Below, in pieces: positions 10,424 to 19,625 of a DNA stretch of 64,000 bases. Where the stretch lies: assembly GCA_947165285.1 (NCBI GenBank), contig CAMUZS010000002.1, positions 182,377 through 246,376 of the forward strand, in the 5' to 3' direction. A model generated the notes under the pieces. The model did not search any database. It was not told the DNA's origin and saw nothing but the letters and a program-made list of their open reading frames with translations. This stretch comes from an uncultured Mycoplasmatota bacterium. GTDB taxonomy: Bacteria; Bacillota_I; Bacilli_A; RF39; UBA660. The stretch's first letter is position 1. Every line of letters starts with the position of its first letter. A program made the position numbers and the translations under genes.

Positions 10424-10563
10424 AATTTTTCCTTCTTTCTTTTATATTTTAATTAATAATAATTATAATAGAGTTAATATTGTTGATAATCATATATTTA
10501 CCATAAAATATAGTAAAATAAGCTGTTTATAATTATAAAGTTATTAACAAATTATCCATAATT
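10424..10563. promoter_or_regulatory. dnaA-dnaN spacer with DnaA-box-like sites
   Basis: This 140-bp A+T-rich spacer carries near-match DnaA boxes: TGTTGATAA at 10481-10489 (reverse of TTATCAACA), TTATTAACA at 10541-10549, and TTATCCATA at 10552-10560. None is perfect. In several Bacillota the dnaA-dnaN gap is the second half of a two-part origin, so this may hold the unwinding element. Confidence 0.5.
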
Positions 10564-11940
10564 TTATATTTTAGATTTAATTTCATTAACTATTTCTTGT
10601 AATTTTTTATTATCCTTTAAGTCTTGAGTAATTTTATCACAAGCGTGAATTACCGTTGAATGATCTCTTCCTCCAAATTCTAAACCAATTCTTGGAAATG
10701 ATTCATCTGTTAACATCCTAGATAAATACATAGCAATCATTCTAGGATATGCTATATTATTACTTCTTTTCTTTCCTTTTAAAACTTCTACTGTTAATTC
10801 ATAGTAATTTGCAACTGCTTTTTGAATTGTTGATATAGAATTGTTAGAATATACATTTACATCGTTTCCTAATGCTTCCATAGTAAATTTTAAATCTATT
10901 TTTTCAGGTACATACATAGCAGTATATGCTTGTAATCTTGTAATAGCACCTTCAAGAGGTCTTACATCAGTTTCATAAAGATTTGCAATATATTCAATAG
11001 CTTCATCTGTTATTAAATTAGAAATTGAATATTTTTTTATTTTATCTTTTAATATTCTACATCTTAAATCAAAATCGGGTGGAAATATATCAACAGGAAG
11101 AGCATAAGTTAGTCGAGATTTTAATCTTTCTTCTAATTTTTTTAAATCATTAGGAGAAGTATCTGAACTAATAATTATTTGTTTATTTTTACTATGTAAT
11201 TCTTCAAATATTTGAAAAAATTCTTGTTGAGTTTTTTCTGCTCCTACTAAAAATTGAATATCATCTATGATTAATACATCTATATCCCAATATTTACTTC
11301 TAAAATATTTAGATTTATCAATTATCTCTTCTTTAGTTCCACTACTAATATTTACATAATCATCTCTAAATGCAGCACTTGTAGTATATAAAACCCTTAA
11401 ATCAGAATTATCAACTATATAATTACCTATAGCTTGCATTAAATGAGTTTTACCTACTCCACATTTTCCATATATAAATAATGGATTATATATTTTTCCA
11501 GGTTGTTGAGCAACAGCCATGGCAGTTGTTTTAGCAAAATAATTAGTTTCACCTACAACATAAGTATCAAAATTTAATTCTTTTTTTAAATTTGTATCAA
11601 ATTTAGGTCTAACATCTAATACTTCAATTTTTTCTTCTTCAACTTTATTGTTTATAACATTAATATTATCCACAATATCTTGTTCTAAAATAAATTTTAT
11701 TTCAAAAGTAATTCCTGTAATATCAAATAGAGTTTTTTCCATGATATCATACCAGTTATTTTCAAGTATTTTTTTATGCACCATCATAGGAACTTTAATG
11801 ATGATTTTGTTATTTTCTTGATCTAAATTATATAATTCTAAAGGTTTTATCCAAGTACTATAAGACATAGGATTAGCTTTATTACTTAAAATAGACAGAA
11901 ATTCCGACCATATTTTATCAGCCGCTACCAAAATCATCAC
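10564..11940 (-). CDS. dnaA: Chromosomal replication initiator DnaA
   Basis: DnaA binds oriC boxes and unwinds the origin. The 458-residue protein has domain I (IWSEFLSIL onward), a short linker, an AAA+ domain with Walker A GKCGVGKT (158-165) and Walker B VLIIDDIQF, and domain IV with the DNA-binding signature GGRDHSTVIHACDKI. The start is uncertain between the paired ATG codons at 11935-11940 and a TTG at residue 4; GGGG just upstream fits the TTG about as well. Origin sequence lies immediately upstream. Confidence 0.97.
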   Translation of the reverse strand: MMILVAADKIWSEFLSILSNKANPMSYSTWIKPLELYNLDQENNKIIIKVPMMVHKKILENNWYDIMEKTLFDITGITFEIKFILEQDIVDNINVINNKVEEEKIEVLDVRPKFDTNLKKELNFDTYVVGETNYFAKTTAMAVAQQPGKIYNPLFIYGKCGVGKTHLMQAIGNYIVDNSDLRVLYTTSAAFRDDYVNISSGTKEEIIDKSKYFRSKYWDIDVLIIDDIQFLVGAEKTQQEFFQIFEELHSKNKQIIISSDTSPNDLKKLEERLKSRLTYALPVDIFPPDFDLRCRILKDKIKKYSISNLITDEAIEYIANLYETDVRPLEGAITRLQAYTAMYVPEKIDLKFTMEALGNDVNVYSNNSISTIQKAVANYYELTVEVLKGKKRSNNIAYPRMIAMYLSRMLTDESFPRIGLEFGGRDHSTVIHACDKITQDLKDNKKLQEIVNEIKSKI

Positions 11941-12245
11941 CCCACTTCAATACCGTCTACAACTTAATTTTATAACACCATTTCACATTTTTAAAGTGTA
12001 ATTTATCAAAAATCAAATTATAAACAACTTATAAACACAATAATTAACAATTTGAGTATTATAATATCTTAATATTTATTATTTATCAACATTATCCACA
12101 AATTTTTATAAACAATTATAAAAAATTGTCAATAAACTTATTAACATTATCCACAATTTTATATAAAAATTATGAATAATAATGGATTAATATTGTTAAT
12201 AAGCTGTGAATAAATTGTTAATTAAAATAAAATAGCGATAATTCC
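11941..12245. other. Chromosomal replication origin (oriC)
   Basis: This gene-free, A+T-rich region lies between divergent dnaA and rpmH. It has perfect DnaA boxes TTATCCACA at 12092-12100 and 12147-12155. Each is directly preceded by an abutting one-mismatch 9-mer: TTATCAACA at 12083-12091 and TTATTAACA at 12138-12146. A TTATTCACA box lies on the minus strand at 12205-12213. Weaker TTATAAACA copies occur at 12018-12026, 12029-12037 and 12106-12114. Flanking gene orientation diverges from this point, as expected for an origin. Confidence 0.9.
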
Positions 12246-12275
12246 TTGACTTTTTAGTAATTATAATAGTATAAT
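12246..12275 (+). promoter_or_regulatory. rpmH promoter
   Basis: TTGACT at 12246-12251 and TATAAT at 12270-12275 are separated by 18 bases. This places the start site near 12282, shortly before rpmH, and it probably drives rpmH and the genes after it. A second TATAAT lies at 12262-12267. Confidence 0.7.
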
Positions 12276-12311
12276 AACCGTGCTAAAGTTTTAGATGTGG
12301 AGGTGCAATAT

Positions 12312-12434
12312 ATGAAAAGAACTTATCAACCAAATAATCGTAAAATGAAGAAAAAACATGGCTTTTTTGCTAGAAAAGAAACTAATATTTTAAAAAGTAG
12401 AAGAGCAAAGGGACGTAAAAGATTATGTAAGTAA
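12312..12434 (+). CDS. rpmH: Ribosomal protein bL34 (short form)
   Basis: This 40-residue basic protein begins [20 protein letters not shown] and ends [11 protein letters not shown], which is clearly bL34. Usual bL34 is 44 residues; here the middle loop (normally RMSSKNGRLVLARRR in Bacillus) is shortened by about four residues. The ribosome site is GGAGGTG. It heads the conserved rpmH-rnpA-yidC-jag series next to the origin, and a terminator follows at once. Confidence 0.95.
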   Translation: MKRTYQPNNRKMKKKHGFFARKETNILKSRRAKGRKRLCK

Positions 12435-12459
12435 ACCACTTTTTTATAGTGGCTTTTTT
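12435..12459 (+). terminator. Terminator after rpmH
   Basis: CCACT (12436-12440) pairs with AGTGG (12448-12452), followed by a T run at 12454-12459. It probably gives partial termination, allowing excess rpmH message relative to rnpA. Confidence 0.75.
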
Positions 12460-12482
12460 CATAATGCAAAGGAGAATTGATT

Positions 12483-12809
12483 ATGAAAAAATATGAAATT
12501 ATTAAAAGTCATAATGAATTTAATAATATAATAAATAATGAAAGATTTATAAAAAATAATAATTTTGTTATATATATTAAGGAAAAAGAAAATTCTTTTC
12601 CAAAATTTGGTATTGCAATAAGTACGAAATTTGGAAAAGCACATATTAGAAATTACTATAAAAGAATAGTAAGAAATATGATTGATATAAATAAAAAATC
12701 ATTTTCAAATAATCAAGATTATATTATAATGATTAGGAAGTCATGTATAAATTTTAAATATCAAGACTTATTAATTAGTTTCGAAAAATTATTAAAGGAG
12801 ATAAAATAA
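12483..12809 (+). CDS. rnpA: Ribonuclease P protein component
   Basis: RnpA is the protein subunit of the tRNA 5'-processing ribozyme. The 108-residue basic protein contains the RNR signature in HIRNYYKRIVRNMI, with the preceding FGIAISTKFGKA strand. An in-frame TTG at 12477 would add two residues, but the ATG at 12483 has GGAG at good spacing. Its stop overlaps the yidC start as TAATG. Confidence 0.93.
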   Translation: MKKYEIIKSHNEFNNIINNERFIKNNNFVIYIKEKENSFPKFGIAISTKFGKAHIRNYYKRIVRNMIDINKKSFSNNQDYIIMIRKSCINFKYQDLLISFEKLLKEIK

Positions 12810-13843
12810 TGAATAAGAAAATTAAATTAGTAGTAATAGGATTATTAGTACTATTAAGTGTTGGGTGTACTAATTATGTAAAAGAAGATAAAAAAGCAGT
12901 TACATATGAAGAAACTGGTCAAATGATGGTTTCAAATATATTATGTAAGCCAGTTAGTGAAAATTTATTAAATTTTTATCAAGAACATAATAATTCTCTT
13001 GAAACAAAATTAGAAGACTTATCAACATGTAAAGATTTTAAGCCATCTGATTTAGGATATAAGGGTTTATGGGAATCAATTTTAGTTAAACCAATAGCAT
13101 GGTTAATTTTAAAAATAGGAGAATTAATTGGTAATTATGGTATTGCTGTAATGATTATGTCTATTTTAATTAGAGCATTAATGATACCAATTACTAAAAA
13201 AAGCATGTCTCAAACTGAGAATATGAAAAAAGTTCAACCAGAAATTGAAAAAATTCAGAAGAAATATCAAGGAAAACAAGATAGAGCTTCACAAATGGCA
13301 ATGTCTCAAGAAATGATGATGTTGTATCAAAAATATAATGTAAAACCACTAAGTGGATGTTTATCAGCATTAATTCAATTACCATTATTCTTTGCTTTCT
13401 TGGAAGCAATTAATAGAGTACCAGCAATATTTGAAGGATCATTATTTGGTATGAATTTAGGTATGACTCCATCTGTTGGAATAGCAAAAGGAAATTATAT
13501 TTATATTATATTAATAATTTTAATAATAGCTTCAACTTACATGTCATTTAAAAATGCAATGAATTCTCAAGGAAATGGATCTCAAGCTGGACAAATGAAA
13601 TTTATGATGATTTTTATGTTAATAATGATTTCTATTGCATCACTTTCACTTCCAACTGCTATAGCATTATATTGGATAGTAAATAACTTATTTGCAATTG
13701 TACAAAATAAAATTATACAAACAAACAGTAAAAAAGATAATAATAAAACATCTAAAATTAAATCAAAAAAAGAAACACCAAAGAAAAAAGAAACTACAAA
13801 AAAAGTAAAAGATGCTAAAATAGTAAGTGAAAGGAAGAAGTAA
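12809..13843 (+). CDS. yidC: Membrane protein insertase YidC/SpoIIIJ
   Basis: YidC inserts and folds inner membrane proteins. The 344-residue protein starts with a lipoprotein signal ending LLSVGC, then has membrane segments including PIAWLILKIGELIGNYG, the region of the conserved basic residue near ILIRALMIPITKKSM, a loop ending KPLSGCLSALIQLPLFFAF, and two C-terminal segments, then a Lys-rich tail. SpoIIIJ-type YidC in spore formers also supports forespore development. It forms an operon with rnpA and jag (2-base gap). Confidence 0.95.
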   Translation: MNKKIKLVVIGLLVLLSVGCTNYVKEDKKAVTYEETGQMMVSNILCKPVSENLLNFYQEHNNSLETKLEDLSTCKDFKPSDLGYKGLWESILVKPIAWLILKIGELIGNYGIAVMIMSILIRALMIPITKKSMSQTENMKKVQPEIEKIQKKYQGKQDRASQMAMSQEMMMLYQKYNVKPLSGCLSALIQLPLFFAFLEAINRVPAIFEGSLFGMNLGMTPSVGIAKGNYIYIILIILIIASTYMSFKNAMNSQGNGSQAGQMKFMMIFMLIMISIASLSLPTAIALYWIVNNLFAIVQNKIIQTNSKKDNNKTSKIKSKKETPKKKETTKKVKDAKIVSERKK

Positions 13844-13845
13844 TT

Positions 13846-14460
13846 ATGAAGTATGAAGAATATAATGGAAAGAATTTAGAGGAGTTAAAAGAACAAGCAT
13901 TTAATGAACTTAATATTACAGAAAAAGATTGTTTAATCAATGTTGAAAAAACTACATCAGGACTTTTAAAGAAAAAAGAAGAATATACTATTAAAGTATA
14001 TAAATTAAGCGATGTAGCTGATGAGATTAAAAGATTTTTAAATGAATTATTAATAAATATGAATATTGAAGCTAATTTTGAAACAAAAATAAGAGAAGAA
14101 CAAATTAGTATAAAAATGTATTCTGATAAAAACAATATTCTAATTGGTAAAGATGGAAAAACTCTAAAAGCACTACAAACAATAATAAGACAATATATAT
14201 TTAAAGAAATAGGTGCATATCCATATATTCTTTTAGATGTTGAAAACTATAAAGAAAAGAAAATTAAAAATTTAGAGTTTTTAACTAAAAAACTTGCAAA
14301 AGAAGTACTTAGAACAAAACAGCCAATTATAATGGATGATATGAATTCTTATGAAAGAAGAATAGCACATAATGTATTATCTAAATTTGATAAATTATCT
14401 TCTGCATCTGAAGGTGTAGAACCAAATAGACATATAGTTATTAAAATTAAAGAAGATTAA
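13846..14460 (+). CDS. jag: RNA-binding protein Jag/KhpB
   Basis: Jag (KhpB) is a cytoplasmic RNA-binding protein that pairs with KhpA and affects cell elongation. The 204-residue protein has a Jag-N domain (MKYEEYNGKNLEELKEQA onward, about 1-50), a KH-like domain with the GxxG loop GKDGKTLKALQ, and an R3H domain (MNSYERRIAHNVLSKF). Position directly after yidC is conserved. Confidence 0.94.
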   Translation: MKYEEYNGKNLEELKEQAFNELNITEKDCLINVEKTTSGLLKKKEEYTIKVYKLSDVADEIKRFLNELLINMNIEANFETKIREEQISIKMYSDKNNILIGKDGKTLKALQTIIRQYIFKEIGAYPYILLDVENYKEKKIKNLEFLTKKLAKEVLRTKQPIIMDDMNSYERRIAHNVLSKFDKLSSASEGVEPNRHIVIKIKED

Positions 14461-14474
14461 TTCTTCTTTTTTTA
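14450..14474 (+). terminator. Terminator after jag
   Basis: AAGAAGA (14450-14456) pairs with TCTTCTT (14462-14468) across a TTAAT loop, followed by T residues. It overlaps the jag stop and ends the rnpA-yidC-jag transcript. Confidence 0.8.
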
Positions 14475-14546
14475 TTGTAAAATGACTAAAAAATTAATAT
14501 ATGCTATAATTCCACTAATTCTTATTAAGTATTAGAGAAATTTTAT

Positions 14547-14870
14547 ATGAATGGAAAATTATTTATAATTAGTAAAATGGACTATAAGAATAAAGCCTTT
14601 GATATTAATATAACATCAAATTATTTTTCATTAGTAATGTATGTTGATGAAGATAAAACATTTGATTATCAATTAAAAAATAAAGATGAATTTATAACAT
14701 GTATGGATGAAATAAAAAATAATTATAAAAAATTGAATGAAAATGTATATAAAAATGATAAAAAATATCTAATTCTTTTAGTAATCTTACAAATATTAAT
14801 GAATATATTTTCTTTAATATCTTCAGTTGCTTGGTCCAAAGTAATAGAAACAGTAAAGACTATATTTTAA
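14547..14870 (+). CDS. Orphan membrane protein or remnant upstream of an ABC pseudogene
   Basis: This 107-residue open frame has a soluble Asp/Lys-rich part (1-72) and one hydrophobic segment (KYLILLVILQILMNIFSLIS, about 73-92). I do not recognise it. Its last 50 bases overlap the frame that encodes the start of an ABC ATPase domain, so it may be a remnant created when the membrane domain of an ABC exporter was deleted. The ribosome site is weak. It may not be a working gene. Confidence 0.35.
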   Translation: MNGKLFIISKMDYKNKAFDINITSNYFSLVMYVDEDKTFDYQLKNKDEFITCMDEIKNNYKKLNENVYKNDKKYLILLVILQILMNIFSLISSVAWSKVIETVKTIF

Positions 14871-15556
14871 AAGATTTATCAATCTAATTAGTACCAAATA
14901 AAAAAATAGCTATAGTAGGAAAATCAGGTCAAGGAAAAACAACATTATTTAATTTACTTATGAGATATTTTGATGTTAATAAAGGAAAAATCACTTTAAA
15001 TGATATAGATATAAAAGATTTAACAGAAAATTCTTTAAGAGATAATTTATCAACTATTAGACAAGATCCATATCTTTTTAATAAAAGTATAATAGATAAT
15101 TTTAAAATGGTAAAAGAAGATGCTACACTTGATGAAGTTAGAGAAGTGTGTAAAAAAGCATATATTGATGATTATATTATGTCTTTACCAAGAAAATATA
15201 ATACAGTTATAGGTGAAGGTGGAGTAAATCTTTCAGGTGGACAAAAACAGCGACTTGCTATTGCACGAACACTACTTAAAAATACGAAAGTAATACTCTT
15301 TGATGAAGCAACATCAGCACTTGATAATGAATCTCAAGAGTATATAAAAAGAACAATTGATGATTTAGTAAAAGATCATACAATTGTAATCGTGGCTCAC
15401 AGATTATCTACTATTATGGATTCTGATGTTATATATTTAATTGATGATGTTCAAGTATTAGATCATGGTACACATAAACAATTAATGAAAAAATCTAAAT
15501 TATATAAAAAATTATATAATCCAGAAGTAATTGATGAAAATGAAATATTAGATTAA
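14822..15556 (+). pseudogene. Broken ABC exporter: ATPase domain only
   Basis: A nearly complete exporter-type nucleotide-binding domain can be read from 14822. It starts YILKDLSI, then meets an in-frame TAA at 14885-14887, then continues LVPNKKIAIVGKSGQGKTT (Walker A), Q-loop RQDPYLF, signature LSGGQKQRLAIARTLL, Walker B VILFDEATSALD and switch VAHRLSTI. The fused transmembrane domain is absent. The longest open part with a start (from 14960) lacks Walker A and could not hydrolyse ATP. It interrupts the conserved jag-mnmE order. Confidence 0.85.
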
Positions 15557-15575
15557 AAATATTTCATTTTTTTTC
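15538..15575 (+). terminator. Strong terminator after the ABC remnant
   Basis: Twelve-base arms AAATGAAATATT (15538-15549) and AATATTTCATTT (15558-15569) form a stem with an 8-nt loop, followed by T residues. A TATAAT at 15585-15590 follows it and probably starts the mnmE operon. Confidence 0.85.
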
Positions 15576-15617
15576 TTTTTATAGTATAATACCCTTGCAA
15601 AGAAAGGGGTGCTTTTC

Positions 15618-16973
15618 ATGGAAGATACAATATGTGCAATAGCTACAGCATTAGGAAATGGTGCCATATCAATAATTAGAGTAAGTGGACATGATTCAAT
15701 ATCAATAGTTAATACAATTTTTAAAGGTAAAGATTTAACTAAAGTAGAATCACATACTATTAATTATGGACACATTATTGATAATGATAAAGTAATTGAT
15801 GAAGTGTTAGTAAGTATTATGAAAGCACCTAAATCTTTTACATGTGAAGATGTAGTTGAAATAAATACTCATGGAGGAATTGCACCAACTAACGAAGTAT
15901 TAGAACTACTCTTAAAAAATGGCTGTCGTTTAGCTGAAGCTGGAGAATTTAGTAAAAGAGCATTTTTAAATGGAAGAATAGCTTTAATCGAAGCAGATGC
16001 AATAATGGATAAAATAAATGCTAAAACACGTATTCAAAATGATTTAGCAACAAGTACATTAAGTGGAAAAGTATCTAATTTAATTAATGAATTAAGAGAT
16101 GATATGGTAGAAATTATATCAAATATAAATGTTAATATAGATTATCCTGAATATGATGATGTTGAAGAAATTACAAATGATATATTAATTCCAAAAATAA
16201 CAAATTTAAAAAATAGAATAGAGAATATATTAAAAGAAAGTAAAAACGGAAAAATAATTAAAGATGGAATAAAAACTTGTATTATAGGAAGACCTAATGT
16301 AGGTAAATCATCACTATTAAATGCTTTACTTGAAGAAGAAAAAGCAATTGTTACAGATATTGCTGGAACAACAAGAGATATAGTAGAAGGACAAATTCAA
16401 ATAAATGGAATACTACTAAATATAATAGATACTGCAGGAATAAGAAAAACTAATGATTTAGTTGAATCCATTGGTGTTGAAAAATCTTTAAAAATGATGG
16501 AAGAGGCAGATCTTATATTATTTATGTTAAATAATAATGAAGAATTAACTGATGATATTAAAGAATTACTAGATAAATTAGATAATAAAAACTACATTTT
16601 AATAATTAATAAAATAGATTTAGAAAATAAGATAGATTTATCAAATTATAATTTAAGTAATGTTGTTAATATGAGCATTAAAGATAACATAGGAATAGAT
16701 GAATTAAAGCAAAAAATAATTGATATATTTAATATTAATGCTATTGAATCTAAAGATCCTACATATCTATCTAATGCAAGATCTATAAGTATTTTAGAAA
16801 GTTGTTTAAAATCTGTTAAAGATATTGAAGAAGGACTTAATAATAATCAAACTATTGATATGCTAGAACTAGATATAAAAGCAATTTGGGAAAAACTTGG
16901 AACAATAAATGGAACAACATATGAAGAAGAATTATTAGATGAAATGTTTAAAAGATTTTGTTTAGGTAAATAA
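15618..16973 (+). CDS. mnmE: tRNA modification GTPase MnmE
   Basis: MnmE with MnmG makes the cmnm5U modification at the tRNA wobble base. The 451-residue protein has the N-terminal folate-binding domain (MEDTICAIATA; DVVEINTHGG), helical domain, P-loop GRPNVGKSS (224-232), DTAGIR, NKID, and the catalytic cysteine end FCLGK. A GTG at 15609 would extend it by three residues, but the ATG at 15618 is the canonical start with AAAGGGG upstream. mnmG follows in the same operon. Confidence 0.96.
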   Translation: MEDTICAIATALGNGAISIIRVSGHDSISIVNTIFKGKDLTKVESHTINYGHIIDNDKVIDEVLVSIMKAPKSFTCEDVVEINTHGGIAPTNEVLELLLKNGCRLAEAGEFSKRAFLNGRIALIEADAIMDKINAKTRIQNDLATSTLSGKVSNLINELRDDMVEIISNINVNIDYPEYDDVEEITNDILIPKITNLKNRIENILKESKNGKIIKDGIKTCIIGRPNVGKSSLLNALLEEEKAIVTDIAGTTRDIVEGQIQINGILLNIIDTAGIRKTNDLVESIGVEKSLKMMEEADLILFMLNNNEELTDDIKELLDKLDNKNYILIINKIDLENKIDLSNYNLSNVVNMSIKDNIGIDELKQKIIDIFNINAIESKDPTYLSNARSISILESCLKSVKDIEEGLNNNQTIDMLELDIKAIWEKLGTINGTTYEEELLDEMFKRFCLGK

Positions 16974-16990
16974 GAAAAGAAGTGAATAAG

Positions 16991-18862
16991 ATGAAATATG
17001 AAGTAATAGTAGTTGGAGGAGGACACGCTGGATGTGAAGCAGCTTACTCTTGTGCTAAAAAAGGACACAAGACTCTTTTAATGACTTCAAATTTAAAAAA
17101 TATTGCAGATATGCCATGTAATCCACATATTGGAGGTTCTGCTAAGGGTATTGTTGTTAGAGAAATAGATGCTTTAGGTGGAATTATGGGTAAAATTGCA
17201 GATAAAACTCATGTTCAAATAAAAATGTTAAATTCAGCAAAAGGACCAGCAGTACAATCTCTTAGAGCACAAGGAGACAAAATAACATATCCTAAAGAAA
17301 TGTTAAAAACATTAAGTGAATTAGAAAACTTAACTATTCAAGAAGGTATGGTTGAAGATTTAATAATTGAAAATAATACTGTTAAAGGAATAGTTTTAGA
17401 AGATTCTACTAAAATAGAATCTAAAATGGTTATTTTAACAACTGGTACATATTTAAAAGCTGATATATTAGTTAGTTCAACAAGAACTCCTGAAGGACCA
17501 CATGGAGAAAGAAGATCTAATTATTTAAGTGATAATTTAAAAAAATATGGATTTAATATAATAAGACTTAAAACAGGAACTCCTCAAAGAATAGATCGTA
17601 GTACAATAGATTTTTCTAAAACAAAACTAGAACCTGGAGACAATAAATATCTAACCTTCTCTTTTGATTTAGAACCTCAATATAAAATTGAAGATCAACT
17701 TCCTTGCTATCTAACCTATACTACTGAAGAAACTCATAAAATTATTAGAGAAAATATTAATAAATCAAGTATGTATGGTGCATTAGATGATATAAAAGGT
17801 ATTGGTCCAAGATATTGTCCATCTATTGAAGATAAGGTAACACGCTTTGCTGATAAGGAGCGTCATCAATTATTTTTAGAACCTGAGAGTAGATATTATG
17901 ATGATATTTATGTACAAGGTTTTTCTACATCTATGCCTCCAGAAGTACAAGAATTAATGGTTCACTCTCTACCGGGTTTAGAAAAAGCTAAAATATTAAA
18001 ATATGGATATGCAATCGAATATGATGCTATCTACCCTACTCAACTTCATGCATCACTTGAAACAAAAATTATTAATAACTTATTTACAGCAGGTCAAATT
18101 AATGGAACATCAGGATATGAAGAAGCTGCATGTCAAGGTTTAATGGCTGGAATTAATGCATCTTTAAAATTAGAAGGAAAAGATCCATTAATATTAAAAA
18201 GAAATGATGCATATATTGGTGTTTTAATAGATGATTTAATAACTAAAGGAATTAGAGATCCTTATCGTTTGCTTACAAGTCGTGCTGAATTTAGATTACT
18301 ATTAAGATCTGATAATGCAGATCTTAGATTAAGACAATATGGATATAATGTTGGTTTAATTAGTGATGAACAATTAAATAAATTAAATAATAAAAAGGAT
18401 AATATTAATAAATTACAAGAATATTTAAAAAATAACAAATTAAAAATAACAGATGAAATAGAAGAAATATTTAATAAAAATAACTACTCTATTCCAACAT
18501 CATCTTTAACTTTAGAACAATTAATTAAAAGACCTGAAATTACAATGGAATTTCTATCAAGTATTATAGATATACCATTTGATGATGAAATAAAAGAACA
18601 AGTAAGTATTAATTTAAAATATGAAGGATATATTAATAAGGCTATTAAAGAGGCTGATAAAATGTTAAAACTAGAAAAAAAGAACATTCCTCAAGATATA
18701 GATTATGATAAAATAAAAAATATTGCTAGTGAAGCAAGACAAAAACTAAAAGAAGTTAGACCTACAACTATTGCTCAGGCAATAAGAATTAGTGGCGTAA
18801 ATCCATCAGATATATCAATTTTATCTATATATCTTAGAAAGGAATATCCAAATAATGAATAA
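16991..18862 (+). CDS. mnmG: tRNA modification flavoenzyme MnmG (GidA)
   Basis: MnmG is the FAD-dependent partner of MnmE. The 623-residue protein has the dinucleotide motif VGGGHAGCEAA at the N-terminus, the family segment CNPHIGGSAKG, the second motif TSRAEFRLLLRSDNADLRL, and GYEEAACQGLMAGINA. I use the ATG at 16991 rather than an upstream GTG at 16982, since it gives the usual MKYEVIVVGGG start. The stop overlaps the rsmG start by 8 bases. Confidence 0.96.
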   Translation: MKYEVIVVGGGHAGCEAAYSCAKKGHKTLLMTSNLKNIADMPCNPHIGGSAKGIVVREIDALGGIMGKIADKTHVQIKMLNSAKGPAVQSLRAQGDKITYPKEMLKTLSELENLTIQEGMVEDLIIENNTVKGIVLEDSTKIESKMVILTTGTYLKADILVSSTRTPEGPHGERRSNYLSDNLKKYGFNIIRLKTGTPQRIDRSTIDFSKTKLEPGDNKYLTFSFDLEPQYKIEDQLPCYLTYTTEETHKIIRENINKSSMYGALDDIKGIGPRYCPSIEDKVTRFADKERHQLFLEPESRYYDDIYVQGFSTSMPPEVQELMVHSLPGLEKAKILKYGYAIEYDAIYPTQLHASLETKIINNLFTAGQINGTSGYEEAACQGLMAGINASLKLEGKDPLILKRNDAYIGVLIDDLITKGIRDPYRLLTSRAEFRLLLRSDNADLRLRQYGYNVGLISDEQLNKLNNKKDNINKLQEYLKNNKLKITDEIEEIFNKNNYSIPTSSLTLEQLIKRPEITMEFLSSIIDIPFDDEIKEQVSINLKYEGYINKAIKEADKMLKLEKKNIPQDIDYDKIKNIASEARQKLKEVRPTTIAQAIRISGVNPSDISILSIYLRKEYPNNE

Positions 18863-19550
18863 AGAACAGTTTATTAATGAATTAAAAAAAATCAATATAG
18901 TTTTAAACAATGAACAACTTAATCAAATAAAAATATATAAAGAATTTCTTAAGGAATATAATAAACATACTAATTTAACAAGAATTGTTGATGATGAAGA
19001 TATATATTTAAAACATTTTTATGATTCATTAACTGTTTGTAAATATATTGATTTTAGTAGCTATAAAAATTTACTTGATATTGGAACCGGAGCAGGCTTT
19101 CCTGGAATGGTACTAAAAATAGTATTTCCTAAATTAAATGTTACTCTACTCGATTCAAATAATAAAAAAATAACATTCTTAAAAGAATTATCAACGAAAT
19201 TAAATATTGAAGTTGATTTAATTCAAGAAAGATCTGAAAAATATATAATTAATCATAGAGAATTTTTTGATATTGTTATATCAAGAGCAGTAGCTTCCCT
19301 TCCTACTCTACTTGAATTATCTATACCTTTTGTAAAAAAAAATGGATATTTTATAGCAATGAAAGGAAATGCTAAAGAAGAATTATTATTGTCTAAAAAT
19401 ACTCATGAAATACTAGGTGCTAAAATAGAATCTATCAATGAACTTACATTAAACGGTGCATTAAGAAATATAATATTATATAAAAAGATTGCTTGTACAA
19501 AAACAATTTATCCTAGAGAGTATAATAAAATTATAAAAAAACCATTATAA
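18855..19550 (+). CDS. rsmG: 16S rRNA (guanine527-N7)-methyltransferase
   Basis: RsmG methylates G527 in the 530 loop of 16S rRNA. The 231-residue protein shows the SAM-binding motif DIGTGAGFPG (75-84) and the downstream VTLLDSNNKKITFLKEL helix, and ends with a basic tail YPREYNKIIKKPL typical of the family. It overlaps mnmG by 8 bases, so translation is probably coupled. Confidence 0.95.
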   Translation: MNKEQFINELKKINIVLNNEQLNQIKIYKEFLKEYNKHTNLTRIVDDEDIYLKHFYDSLTVCKYIDFSSYKNLLDIGTGAGFPGMVLKIVFPKLNVTLLDSNNKKITFLKELSTKLNIEVDLIQERSEKYIINHREFFDIVISRAVASLPTLLELSIPFVKKNGYFIAMKGNAKEELLLSKNTHEILGAKIESINELTLNGALRNIILYKKIACTKTIYPREYNKIIKKPL

Positions 19551-19561
19551 GGTTTTTTTTA
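19537..19561 (+). terminator. Terminator after rsmG
   Basis: A run of A with CC (ending 19544) pairs with GG and T residues (19552-19560) around an ATTATAA loop that includes the rsmG stop. It ends the mnmE-mnmG-rsmG operon. Confidence 0.7.
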
Positions 19562-19625
19562 TTGCAAAAAATTAAATATTAAGGTATTATAATAATAGGA
19601 TAAAATAAGAAGGGGCTGTGTAGTT

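Noticed and set aside
13815..14135. Minus-strand frame across the yidC-jag junction
   Set aside because: It is antisense to two conserved genes and has no independent support.
14960..15556. A working stand-alone ABC ATPase
   Set aside because: From its first ATG it lacks Walker A, and the upstream frame has an in-frame stop with no membrane partner; it is better read as a pseudogene.
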